Virus record (IMG/VR): IMGVR_UViG_3300044617_001103
Coordinates: 34,164-98,163 of that record
Strand: one strand, 5' to 3'
DNA: 64,000 bases
DNA from: a virus
Shown in pieces: positions 15,974 through 24,732 of the stretch (its first letter is position 1; each line of letters opens with the position of its first letter). Both the position numbers and the translations under genes were made by a program. The notes below the pieces were generated by a model. The model did not search any database and was not told the DNA's origin. It saw nothing but the letters and a program-made list of their open reading frames with translations.

Positions 15974-16864
15974 ATGGCAAATATACTAGTCAATGATACT
16001 GTACGTCTAAAGGTTAAGTTCATTGACGTAGATGCGAATGGTAATCAGGTAGAAGTTTCTCCCGTATCGGTTTCTATGAGCATAACGAATTCAAGTAATG
16101 TGCTAATAATATCAGCTACTCCCGCTTCCCTTAGTAGCTCTGAATTTTACTATGACTATACCCCATCAGCACCTGGCACGTATAAGGTTTCTTTTAATGG
16201 TATTTTAGCAAATAATACTACGATTAGTGTTAATCAGCAGATATATGTGAGCACTCCGACAGAAGATTATAAGCCAACAGTCTTCTTGAGAGAAGATGAA
16301 ATAATAGCTTTTGCAGCGGATATAGAGCCATTGTATCTTGATCCGGAGCAACTCCTCCCGTATTTCCCTGACGCTTCCCTTTTGGAAATAGGTGAATTTG
16401 TACATAACTATTCTATAGAAATAAAGAATATATTTAAATTATTAGAAACTGAAGATGGAACAAATATTCCATTTACAGCATTTGAATATGTAAGAGCAGC
16501 CACCTGTTGTGAGCTGACAAGAGTTTATGGAAATGGCGGAGATGATGAGCTTTCGGTAAGGCTTGGCGATCTTTCGATAACTAACAAAAATTTACCTAGA
16601 AACACTTTAAGTAGAGCTAACGCTACCACTTGGTGTCAAATTGCAGCAATGCTTAGAAAAGAAATGTTAACATCAAAAGTTGGAATGAAAGCAGTTCAAC
16701 CAAAAGGTTTACCAAGTCTTCCAACAATTGGAGCCGGAAGAACTATGGATCCATATACCGGATTGTCAGTTTACTACACTCCAAGAGACCTATATGGACC
16801 AACTCATATCCAGTCGCCAGACCAGAATCCAATTCCAGAAAGAGGAATAAGGAAGTATGATTGA
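15974..16864 (+). CDS. head-tail connector (adaptor) protein with N-terminal Ig-like domain
   Basis: 296 residues from ATG 15974 after AGAGGG. Residues 1-95 look like an Ig-type beta domain (VRLKVKFIDVD...GTYKVSFNG). From about residue 100, helices with a FLREDEI...LLPYFPDA...EFVHNYSIEIKNIF pattern resemble the small helical adaptor proteins that sit on the portal. A C-terminal Pro-rich tail follows. It overlaps the next gene by 8 bp, and neck and sheath genes come next. The connector role is inferred from position and helical pattern. Confidence 0.5.
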   Translation: MANILVNDTVRLKVKFIDVDANGNQVEVSPVSVSMSITNSSNVLIISATPASLSSSEFYYDYTPSAPGTYKVSFNGILANNTTISVNQQIYVSTPTEDYKPTVFLREDEIIAFAADIEPLYLDPEQLLPYFPDASLLEIGEFVHNYSIEIKNIFKLLETEDGTNIPFTAFEYVRAATCCELTRVYGNGGDDELSVRLGDLSITNKNLPRNTLSRANATTWCQIAAMLRKEMLTSKVGMKAVQPKGLPSLPTIGAGRTMDPYTGLSVYYTPRDLYGPTHIQSPDQNPIPERGIRKYD

Positions 16865-17229
16865 TCCAAAACGCACATTAAGCAATATACTGCGTAGTTG
16901 GGGTCACAATGTATTAGTTCAAAAAGTACTAGATCAGAAAACTATGACCTATAGCCAAAAGATGCAAAGGTATACCGTAAGAGCTGTATATCCGGGAGCT
17001 CAACGGATTTGCTAATATACTAGAAGAAAACATACAAGGCTTAACCGTTAGCTCTGAAGTGATATATTATTTTCAAGATACAGCAAATATTAAATCTGGT
17101 GATAGAATATATGAAGACTATTCAAGTGGTCAGCAAATTTTTTTAGTAGACTTTTCTGCTCCAGTAAGAGGTAGAGGCGGAAAAGTAGTTTACTGGGTTG
17201 CAGGTGCGACTAGAGAAAGTAAAAATTAA
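16857..17229 (+). CDS. head-closure / neck protein (+1 shift at CGG)
   Basis: ATG 16857 overlaps the previous gene. The normal frame stops at 17013-17015. Skipping the C of CGG at 17004 gives 123 residues ending at 17229, just before the next ATG. The order (a short helical start, KMQRYTVRAVYPGAQ-GFAN, then DRIYEDYSSGQQIFLVDFSAP and a VVYWVAG strand) resembles small beta-barrel stopper or head-closure proteins. Without recoding no full-length product would exist. The assignment rests on size and location between connector and sheath genes. Confidence 0.6.
17004..17006 (+). other. +1 recoding site 6 (CGG-A)
   Basis: In-frame CGG at codon 50 after CAA. Skipping the C gives GGA. The unshifted frame stops at 17013-17015. 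Confidence 0.8.
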
Positions 17230-19305
17230 ATGTTAAGAGTACACAATGGTCAGTTGGTAAAGTTTAGATTTGCCTTTTTGGTAAACGGTGAGTTCTACGA
17301 CCCTTTAGATCAAGCTACTCCTGTAGATATATATGCAACAGTTTCAAGAGGTGATGGCAATATAATTCATTCTTCTACTTCATTGATTAATACAAGTTAT
17401 CGAATTATATCAATAACACCACCAACTTCAATAGTGAGTGGTCACATTTCGGCAACATTTACATTTGATGTAGATCATAAGTTAGCCGCTGGAGATACCG
17501 TAATCATCTATGGTGTTGGCGGTGGATATAACGCAGAGTACATAATCACATCTGCACCAACTACAAAATCAGTAATAGCAAGGACAGCTGCTACTACCTT
17601 ACCAAGTTTATCAAGCTATAACGCCGCAAAAGTGTATGCAAGAGCAGCTCTCAAAACAAATTCTTACTATGATAGACCATCAGGCTCTGAGTACGGCTTT
17701 TATTATAAAATTCCAGATACGCTTTTTGGCGGGACTTATACCGTCTCCATTCAATGTGCATACAACGATAGAACTCAGGTAATTGAACATCACTTTGAAG
17801 TATCTAGAAGTCAAATTGGTAGAGTCGGAAATATAGTATATAAAAAAATAGAAAATGGAGTGATAACTTTATCAACTGATATTGATCACAACTTATCATC
17901 TGGTGATCAAATTTCAATATCAGAAATAAGTGCAGCCTTTAACGGAAATCATTTTATCTCCTCAGTCCCAGCGAATAATAAATTTTCTATTAAAACAAAT
18001 ATTCCATTATCTAATGGAGAACAACTTACAACAGGAAAATATTCTGTCATCAATACAACTGGAGTATCTAAAGATTTAACAGGACCAACAACTGGTGCAA
18101 GTATTTCGAAGAGACCAATTTTTGATTCACTAGAAGAATATTATAATACCAATTCAATATTATTTATAGGTCATAGCGATGGAATCGAACTAAATCAAAT
18201 TATAAAAATTAATTCAATTCAAGAAGCTACTAACCTATTGGGTGCAAATACTTCTTCTCCCCTTCTAAGAGGAATTCACGATGCGTTTAGTTGCGGAGCA
18301 AAGTCTATATTCATGATGGCTTCTGCGCCAATGTCAGAATATATTGATGATATTTCTCAAAGACTTATCGACATGCCAATACTTTTTTCAGCGGAAACAA
18401 ATTCTAATGTAAACTTTTATGAAAAATATTATGAAAGACTAGCAGTAAGTTACGATATAGCAAAAGGGCTTGACTTCATTGACATAATAGTGCCACTCGA
18501 AACTTCGATGATAAATACTGGGTCTGTTGACTTTATAGCTCAACTAGCTGTTCATTGTTATTCTTTCAATAATGCTACTGGATATGTGCAAATGGGAATC
18601 ATTGGTTCTAAAAATAATGGAACAAAAGACAGTGATGTTCAACTTCTAGAACAAAATACTAGACTTGTAAATAAATTTACCACTTACTCAATAAGTGGAG
18701 AAATAGAAAGTGATATAGGTAGATATATTATTCCCGTATACGGAGAATTAACTTTCAATCATATAGGTTTTGGAAGATCATATACGAGTTCAGCTGCAGC
18801 AGCATTTGCTGGAATGATGTCGTCAACTCCAGTCTATAATGGGATAATTAGAAAAAGAATACCAGGAGCATATTCTGTTTATGGTTCTAATTTATCTGGA
18901 GATTCATTAGCTAGGTTAGATAACCTCGGTGTCAATGTTGTGTACAGAACGCGCAAAGCACTAAGGGGTAATCCGTATGAAGTAAACATATCTAATGATT
19001 ATACATTAGCTAATAAAAATAGCTCTTTTACAAAAGCTCCGCAAATGAGATTAGTAGCTATGGTTATAACTGAAATAAAAGCTATAGCAAATGATGGCAT
19101 AGGAAAGAACGCAGAAGATAAAGTAATTTCACAAGTTAAAGCAATGCTTGATACGCTAGTATCTACTAGAACTATTAAGGATTATAAACTTCAATCATAT
19201 GGATCTAAAACAGAAAGAGGAACTTTAATTTTTGAAATAAATTTAGTTTCTTCTCTTGGTTTAAAAAGTATTAATTTTTCCATAATTACAGGACCAGGAG
19301 CGTAG
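17230..19305 (+). CDS. long sheath-like tail protein with N-terminal beta domains
   Basis: 691 residues, ATG 17230 directly after the previous stop. Residues 1-290 hold two beta domains: one Ig-like, and two copies of a VDHKLAAGDTVIIYG / IDHNLSSGDQISI motif. From about 295 the protein resembles tail sheath proteins: EATNLLGANTSSPLLRGIHDAF (in part), a GAKSIFMM strand, an RLxVSYDIAKGLDFIDIIVP region, a helical GRSYTSSAAAAFAGMMSS block and a C-terminal ISQVKAMLDTLVSTRTIKDY subunit-linking domain. A second, shorter sheath lies at 20222. It could be a specialised cap or baseplate-proximal sheath subunit. Confidence 0.65.
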   Translation: MLRVHNGQLVKFRFAFLVNGEFYDPLDQATPVDIYATVSRGDGNIIHSSTSLINTSYRIISITPPTSIVSGHISATFTFDVDHKLAAGDTVIIYGVGGGYNAEYIITSAPTTKSVIARTAATTLPSLSSYNAAKVYARAALKTNSYYDRPSGSEYGFYYKIPDTLFGGTYTVSIQCAYNDRTQVIEHHFEVSRSQIGRVGNIVYKKIENGVITLSTDIDHNLSSGDQISISEISAAFNGNHFISSVPANNKFSIKTNIPLSNGEQLTTGKYSVINTTGVSKDLTGPTTGASISKRPIFDSLEEYYNTNSILFIGHSDGIELNQIIKINSIQEATNLLGANTSSPLLRGIHDAFSCGAKSIFMMASAPMSEYIDDISQRLIDMPILFSAETNSNVNFYEKYYERLAVSYDIAKGLDFIDIIVPLETSMINTGSVDFIAQLAVHCYSFNNATGYVQMGIIGSKNNGTKDSDVQLLEQNTRLVNKFTTYSISGEIESDIGRYIIPVYGELTFNHIGFGRSYTSSAAAAFAGMMSSTPVYNGIIRKRIPGAYSVYGSNLSGDSLARLDNLGVNVVYRTRKALRGNPYEVNISNDYTLANKNSSFTKAPQMRLVAMVITEIKAIANDGIGKNAEDKVISQVKAMLDTLVSTRTIKDYKLQSYGSKTERGTLIFEINLVSSLGLKSINFSIITGPGA

Positions 19306-19306
19306 T

Positions 19307-20119
19307 ATGCAGTCTTCATTCCCATTCCCAGGTAGCTTTAATGCTGACCAAGCACCAGGCAATAAGTGGGAGCAATATACGGAAAGTAGAGATAGGCTTC
19401 GAGAGCAAGATCCTAAGTATTATAATGATACTGATTCAAGGAGATCAAAAGCCGAAGGAAATTTAACCTATCTTGGATTTATCGAAGTTGTCAAAATGCT
19501 TTGGGAAAACTCATATCCAGACATTCCAATTGTTGCAACATTTGGAGGTAAGTTTGCATCTTACCCTTGTGTAGCCTATGGCCTTGAATTAAAGAGAGCT
19601 CATAATCAAGAACCCAAAATGCGATACAGAGATAAGGCTTTAGGTGAAGATGGTAAATATTACATTATAGAAGGTCAGCGTTTTCAGAACGTTGTCTCTT
19701 TTACCGTTATGGTTGAAGCCAATGCTGGCCAGTTGTCAGGCGATCAACAACGATATGCTGGGGCAGAAGTAGCTGATAGAGTTATGGAAATATTTGAAGA
19801 TTTTATGTTGGAATACACTCCAGTTTTTAAGAGACTAGGGGCATCGGAACTCGTATATGCCAGAAGGGTTTCGGATACCGAAACAAACATGGACCAAACT
19901 GATGTAGTTAAAAGAACAGTTACATATTTGTTAACAACTGAAAAAATACATGTATCAGCAGTTGATAAGATTGAGTCAATTGTGGCCGATATACGCCAAT
20001 GGGTTTCCTATGAAAAGGATCTAATAGAGCAGGCAGCTGCGACTCCTTCTTCGTATTACAATCCAGATATGAACATAGGTATTGTAGACTTATTCCAAAG
20101 TGCTACCCCGAACTCATAA
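19307..20119 (+). CDS. tail terminator or neck-type protein
   Basis: 270 residues from ATG 19307, 1 bp after the previous stop. The core (FVVKMLWENSYPDIPI-like start, VVSFTVMVEANAG, ADRVMEIFEDFMLEYTPVFKRLG, YARRVSDTETN, then a VTYLLTTEK strand) matches the alpha/beta arrangement of tail terminator/completion proteins. The location between the two sheath genes fits. The C-terminal 50 residues are helical. The exact role is inferred. Confidence 0.5.
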   Translation: MQSSFPFPGSFNADQAPGNKWEQYTESRDRLREQDPKYYNDTDSRRSKAEGNLTYLGFIEVVKMLWENSYPDIPIVATFGGKFASYPCVAYGLELKRAHNQEPKMRYRDKALGEDGKYYIIEGQRFQNVVSFTVMVEANAGQLSGDQQRYAGAEVADRVMEIFEDFMLEYTPVFKRLGASELVYARRVSDTETNMDQTDVVKRTVTYLLTTEKIHVSAVDKIESIVADIRQWVSYEKDLIEQAAATPSSYYNPDMNIGIVDLFQSATPNS

Positions 20120-20164
20120 TATTTAGTAGAATACGTAAATCTAGTTAGTTTTTACAGGTACCCC

Positions 20165-20174
20165 ATTACTATAT
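20165..20174 (+). promoter_or_regulatory. ATTACTATAT promoter element candidate
   Basis: Exact decamer, 47 bp before ATG 20222. The leader contains a strong CGGAGG Shine-Dalgarno at about 20207. It is likely to drive the sheath and tube genes. Confidence 0.5.
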
Positions 20175-20221
20175 CTTTCGAGTTAATCCAAAAAATCCCT
20201 GACTCGGAGGTTAAGAATAAC

Positions 20222-21487
20222 ATGGCTCTACCAGGTGTAAAAACAATAATTAAAGACCGCTTCTACAGCATCTCCCGTCAAGATAGTCCAGTCGGACCTA
20301 GAGTTGTGGTAATAGCAAAAAGATCAACAGCAGATGGAACGGGCAACGTTGCAGACCTTGACGTAGTTCAGTGTACAAATGAACAAGATGTCATCACTGC
20401 TTTTGGCGTTGATTCAGCTTGTCACAGAGCTTTTTTTGAGCTTGTTTCTGCAGGCGCAGAAAGAATCTATATGGTCCCACTGCCAAATGATACTACATGG
20501 AACCACACTACAGCTGCGGTAACAAGTAGCAATTTTGGTGGTAGCGTTCTCGATGCAATGTTTATTGCAGCAGAAGCTGCTCAGCCAGATATCATACTTC
20601 CTTGGGGAAGTGGTGCAAGAGCAGGACTCTGGGCAGCAACTCCTTCTGAAGCATTTTCTGCATCTGCCGATACAATTTACGGATTTCATGCAGACAACTC
20701 AGTAACAATTGGAAATAACTGGGCAGTAAAAATTGCTGATAAAGTTAAAGAAATCAATGAGAACAGTCATCCATGTTTCGCTGTTATGGGAACAAAGCCA
20801 TATGTCGGCGCTAACGACGTAATGACTCCTGGACAAGTAACAACACACCTCGGCTTAACAACTCTTTCAGACAGAGATTCAGCAACAACATATAATGGAG
20901 TTGCTGCTAAGGAACTTGGAAGACACGTTGCAGTAATTGGTGTAGAGTTAAAGCCTGCAGGTTATCCAGCGGCATGGGGTTATTCAAATGGTGCATCAGT
21001 ATTAACTGCTGCAGTTAGCAGAATGGCTTCATACACTTCGACTATAAACAAGACAGTTTACAACGTTGCAGCGCTAAGATATAATCCTAGCAAAACAACC
21101 TTGTTGGCAATGACCAATAAGGGTGTAAACTCAATCATGTTAAACTTCAATAGAGCTCCAGTCTTCACAGATGGTGTAACATTTGCTGGTTCTAGTTCAG
21201 ACTACACAAGACTGACAACACTGAGAATTGTTAACGAAGCAATGTTAGTTGTCCGTCAGAGCTGTCAGAAGTTCATTGGTCAACCTTCAACTATTCAAGT
21301 TAGAAACTCAATGGAAACCTCGATTACTTCATCCCTTAGAGGAATGCAGCAGTTGGGTGCCATCTTAGATAGCGATTTCAACATTAGATACATCGCTGAA
21401 GAAAACAAAGCACTTATTGACCTAGTTATAACACCTGCATTTGAACTTAGAAACATCGAAGTCCAAATGTCAGTTGAACTTGGTTAA
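20222..21487 (+). CDS. tail sheath protein
   Basis: 421 residues. Features of contractile-tail sheaths are clear: a MALPGVKTIIKDRF start, GPRVVVIAKRS, a DVITAFGVDSACHRAFFEL block, GAERIYMVPLP, and a C-terminal helix-strand pair (RIVNEAMLVVRQSCQKFIGQ, split; IRYIAEENKALIDLVITPAF and NIEVQMSVELG). Sheath subunits form the outer contracting layer of the tail. It has its own promoter-like element and a strong ribosome-binding site, as expected for a highly expressed virion protein. Confidence 0.88.
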   Translation: MALPGVKTIIKDRFYSISRQDSPVGPRVVVIAKRSTADGTGNVADLDVVQCTNEQDVITAFGVDSACHRAFFELVSAGAERIYMVPLPNDTTWNHTTAAVTSSNFGGSVLDAMFIAAEAAQPDIILPWGSGARAGLWAATPSEAFSASADTIYGFHADNSVTIGNNWAVKIADKVKEINENSHPCFAVMGTKPYVGANDVMTPGQVTTHLGLTTLSDRDSATTYNGVAAKELGRHVAVIGVELKPAGYPAAWGYSNGASVLTAAVSRMASYTSTINKTVYNVAALRYNPSKTTLLAMTNKGVNSIMLNFNRAPVFTDGVTFAGSSSDYTRLTTLRIVNEAMLVVRQSCQKFIGQPSTIQVRNSMETSITSSLRGMQQLGAILDSDFNIRYIAEENKALIDLVITPAFELRNIEVQMSVELG

Positions 21488-21534
21488 TATCATATAAAAA
21501 CACTGCAAATTTATATACCGATTAGGAGGGTAAT

Positions 21535-22224
21535 ATGGCAGGCGAATACTACGACAGTCCAGTAAACAAGTATCTCAATACTTATACAACATTTTCTGGT
21601 GCTGATATTGTTGCCACTTTTGGTGGCGTTGAAATCGGAGCTCTTTCGGGAATCACTTTTTCGGTGACAAGAGAAAAGGCGCCAATTTATACAATGGGTT
21701 CACCAAACCCACGTTCATTTTCAAGAGGTAAAAGAGGTATTGCTGGTTCGTTAATATTCACAGTATTTGACCGCCCAGCTCTGTACCAGATGCTTGAGAC
21801 ACATCATAACTCTTCTTCGGAAATGAAGTTTTTCACAAGAGCTCATAATACACTTCCTGGCGATCCAAGCCACAAGAGAGGTATTGCTGAAGTAACAAAT
21901 CAAACAAGAGACGTAGTTAGCAAGACACCATACTATGCAGACCAAATCCCACCATTCGATATTACAATCACATTTGTTAACGAATATGGCCAAGCTGCTG
22001 TTAGATCAATCTATGGTGTTGAACTGTTGAATGAAGGTTCAGGAGCTTCGATGGATGACATTGTTATCGAAGAGACAATGACATACGTTGCTCGTGAAAT
22101 TGGTCCAATGTATAAGATTACAACGGATAATCTTAACAGATTCAACTCAGATGACCTAGGTTCATTAATCAGCAAAGATGCAGTGACATCTAGCGGATTA
22201 AACAGCGAGATAATTAGACCATAA
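21535..22224 (+). CDS. tail tube protein 1
   Basis: 229 residues from ATG 21535 after AGGAGGG. A GADIVATFGGVEIG start, a NPRSFSRGKRGIAGSLIFTV block and a PPFDITITFVNEYGQAAVRS block define a family shared with the next two genes. Position straight after the sheath and strong translation signals suggest it is the main inner tube subunit. A strong hairpin terminator follows at 22255-22302, which would raise its abundance relative to the downstream paralogues. Confidence 0.78.
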   Translation: MAGEYYDSPVNKYLNTYTTFSGADIVATFGGVEIGALSGITFSVTREKAPIYTMGSPNPRSFSRGKRGIAGSLIFTVFDRPALYQMLETHHNSSSEMKFFTRAHNTLPGDPSHKRGIAEVTNQTRDVVSKTPYYADQIPPFDITITFVNEYGQAAVRSIYGVELLNEGSGASMDDIVIEETMTYVAREIGPMYKITTDNLNRFNSDDLGSLISKDAVTSSGLNSEIIRP

Positions 22225-22254
22225 TTATAATCAAATAAGTATAGTAGTAATTAG

Positions 22255-22302
22255 ATAGTGGAGGACTTGGTGTAGGACCAATCCTCCACTATTTTATTTT
22301 TA
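22255..22302 (+). terminator. rho-independent terminator
   Basis: An 11-bp stem (ATAGTGGAGGA with TCCTCCACTAT), one bulged C, a further 5-bp stem (TTGGT with ACCAA) and a 5-nt loop, followed by TTTTATTTTT. It separates tube paralogue 1 from paralogue 2. Confidence 0.85.
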
Positions 22303-22311
22303 AGGAATAAC

Positions 22312-23085
22312 ATGGCATTTAACAAAGAAAATGTATCAGATATAGCGAATCTCACAACTATATCATCAAGAAAAAATAGACTCTCCATCTATGAAGAGGG
22401 TGTAAAAGAATTTAGAAGAGATAATAATCTTCCAGATCCATTTTCTGATATGTCATTTTCTGGTGCAGATATAACAGCTACAATCATTATTCCTAAAATT
22501 GGAGAAAATGGATTCATTTCCAATGAAGGCGATGTGCTAGAAATGGCAGAGCTTCAAACAATATCCTATTCAATGCACAGGGAAAACTCTCCAGTAAGAA
22601 CACTTGGCCATGTTAACCCAAGAGGATTTGTCAAAGGTGCTAGAACTATAGCTGGAAGCATGATATTCACTCAGTTTAACGAGTACGCATTTTATAGAAT
22701 AGAAAGTTATAGAAAAATTCTTTCCGATAGCAAGGGCTACTTTGCACCATTGGCAGACATGTTGCCACCATTTGATATTGTATTTACCTTCTTTAACGAA
22801 TACGGCTTGGCAGCAAAAATGAAAATATTTGGTGTTACCCTTGTGGATGAGGGTGGTACTATGTCAATAGACGACTTAATTACTGAGCAAACTTATACGT
22901 ATATGGCTAGAGGGCTACAGCCTCTGGTACAATTAGATACGGCTCGTGATGACCTTAGATACCCAGATGGATATCAAGCTCAACAAAACGAGAGATTAAG
23001 AATATCAACAAATGCTTTTGGAGATAGAGTCGAAGATTATAAGAATTTTATTGAAAGAATATATTCACCGCCTACAATCGTTTAA
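22312..23085 (+). CDS. tail tube-like protein 2
   Basis: 257 residues from ATG 22312 with AAGGAA upstream. It shares with tube protein 1 the FSGADITATI start, the GHVNPRGFVKGARTIAGSMIF block (in part) and the PPFDIVFTFFNEYGLAAKMK block, followed by an SIDDLITEQTYTYMAR segment. It has an N-terminal extension of about 45 residues. It is likely a minor tube or tube-initiator subunit, for example connecting tube and baseplate. It has no obvious promoter, so expression may depend on read-through of the terminator. Confidence 0.7.
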   Translation: MAFNKENVSDIANLTTISSRKNRLSIYEEGVKEFRRDNNLPDPFSDMSFSGADITATIIIPKIGENGFISNEGDVLEMAELQTISYSMHRENSPVRTLGHVNPRGFVKGARTIAGSMIFTQFNEYAFYRIESYRKILSDSKGYFAPLADMLPPFDIVFTFFNEYGLAAKMKIFGVTLVDEGGTMSIDDLITEQTYTYMARGLQPLVQLDTARDDLRYPDGYQAQQNERLRISTNAFGDRVEDYKNFIERIYSPPTIV

Positions 23086-23094
23086 GGTTTAAGT

Positions 23095-24132
23095 ATGACA
23101 AGTCCATATAGAGCTATTCCATATAGACCATTTAGTGGCTATATTCCATACGAGGATACCGTCTCAACTAACCCTGGTTTAGGAAATAAGAACGGAACAT
23201 TTGATCCCCTTAGTGCAGAATTAGATCTTTATTGGGCTGGTGGCAAAACTACTGGGGATCCTCGTTTTAGTAATTATTATGACTACTTTTTCTCCGGTGA
23301 AGATGTAAAAGTATATATCGATGGTTTGTTTGATCCAAAAGATGAACTAGATATAGCTGGATTTGGTTTTTTAATTAAACAAGAAAAGCAAGCAGTCTAT
23401 GGATTCTGGTCATACAACTTTGATGCCATGATGAATGGATCCAGAATAATAACTGGTCAGTTTTCTTTATACTCAAGATACCCTAGAAGGATGACACACC
23501 TTCTAGAAGAGGCAGCAAGAGTTAGAAGCTTCTCTGCATCGGGTAAATCTGATAACTCTGGAGTTGTATCTGTTTTAAGATCACAAAATGAATCAAGAAC
23601 AGATGAAGAAAACATACAGAAATATTGGGCCAATAGTCAGTTAGATAGAATAACTACTGATCCAGCAATAAGCACATCTTCAGCAGATGGCCAACATAAC
23701 ATCTTTAGCGCTCATCCTCCATTTAACTTCGTTATAGTCTACGGGGTAGAGGAATCCAGTTTGAGCCCCGTAGGAGTCACGGAGAACGCTTCTACGGCCT
23801 CTGTAGAGCAGAGAGACAACTTGGACAGGATAATATCTACTGATATCAATGAGCGAAAAGTTAAGATGGCCGATAACAAGACCCCAATGAAGATTGTTTT
23901 ACAAAATGTACATCTCATGCAAATGAGCACAGAATACCAAAGCGGAGGATCTCCTTTAATAGAGACTTATAGCTTTGTGGCTAGGGACTTTTATCTTACA
24001 GAAGCAGAATCTGGCTTTAATCCATATACTGGTAAGACGTTTGTTACAACAGAGCCACAGGCTTCTAATGCTACAAAATCCGTGGTTGAGAGTCCATTGG
24101 TAAACAGGACTGAAAGTACTTTGCAAAGATAA
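23095..24132 (+). CDS. tail tube-like protein 3
   Basis: 345 residues from ATG 23095. More divergent, but it keeps the order of the other two: FFSGEDVKVYIDG, MMNGSRIITGQFSLYSRYP, HPPFNFVIVYGVEE and ETYSFVARDFY. A Ser- and charge-rich insert sits in the middle (residues about 145-200). A GC-rich patch at about 23740-23880 contains an 8-bp inverted repeat (CTACGGGG at 23739 with CCCCGTAG at 23766) inside the gene. It is likely a minor tube/baseplate junction subunit. Confidence 0.6.
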   Translation: MTSPYRAIPYRPFSGYIPYEDTVSTNPGLGNKNGTFDPLSAELDLYWAGGKTTGDPRFSNYYDYFFSGEDVKVYIDGLFDPKDELDIAGFGFLIKQEKQAVYGFWSYNFDAMMNGSRIITGQFSLYSRYPRRMTHLLEEAARVRSFSASGKSDNSGVVSVLRSQNESRTDEENIQKYWANSQLDRITTDPAISTSSADGQHNIFSAHPPFNFVIVYGVEESSLSPVGVTENASTASVEQRDNLDRIISTDINERKVKMADNKTPMKIVLQNVHLMQMSTEYQSGGSPLIETYSFVARDFYLTEAESGFNPYTGKTFVTTEPQASNATKSVVESPLVNRTESTLQR

Positions 24133-24154
24133 TAATTTTAATATATACATGATA

Positions 24155-24163
24155 TGATATAAT
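24155..24163 (+). promoter_or_regulatory. extended -10 promoter candidate
   Basis: TGA-TATAAT, 28 bp before ATG 24192. AAGGAG follows at about 24181. Confidence 0.6.
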
Positions 24164-24191
24164 GTAACTTGAAACAATATAAGGAGAAATA

Positions 24192-24731
24192 ATGTCTGAG
24201 AAGAGAAAAGTTGTAGTTAGACAAGATAAAGAAATGGCAGAAGAAATTTCTGCTGATTCAGTTGATATTTTTTTAGAAACCGATGAACCACAAGATGGTG
24301 ACATCATTGTATCTGATTATTCAGATGAACAAATCCCTGTTGAGCAGGCCACAACAGTTGAGGAATTAGCAGATGATCAAGTTATTTTTGATAACGGTCC
24401 TACAGCTGGACAAATCAAAGCATGGAAGAAACAGTACGGCGAAGTATATGTAACTTCTATTTCATTCGATAAGCATATCATATGGCGTGTTCTTTCCAGA
24501 ATTGAATATAAGCAGCTTGTTAAGAAGATGGAAACCCTAATGCAAGCTGGTCAGCTATCTAATGCAGAGGCAAATATGTGGAACGAAGAAGCAATTTCAG
24601 AACTTTGCATTTTGTTCCCATCTTATGACAAGCAAGCTCTCACCGGTGACATGGCAGGTCTTCCTTCTCTTATCTCACAAGAAGTCTTAGAAGCTTCTGG
24701 ATTCGTCGCCTTAGAGGTTAGACAACTCTAA
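24192..24731 (+). CDS. tail-assembly chaperone-like protein
   Basis: 179 residues from ATG 24192. The first 70 residues are acidic and disordered-looking. The rest is helical (AGQIKAWKKQYGEVYVTSI, IIWRVLSRIEYKQLVKKM, EEAISELCILFPSY). Its place between tube genes and the giant tape-measure-like genes matches tail assembly chaperones. The next ATG begins 1 bp after its TAA. No slippery heptamer for a classic -1 G/GT frameshift is visible at the junction. Confidence 0.55.
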   Translation: MSEKRKVVVRQDKEMAEEISADSVDIFLETDEPQDGDIIVSDYSDEQIPVEQATTVEELADDQVIFDNGPTAGQIKAWKKQYGEVYVTSISFDKHIIWRVLSRIEYKQLVKKMETLMQAGQLSNAEANMWNEEAISELCILFPSYDKQALTGDMAGLPSLISQEVLEASGFVALEVRQL

Positions 24732-24732
24732 G

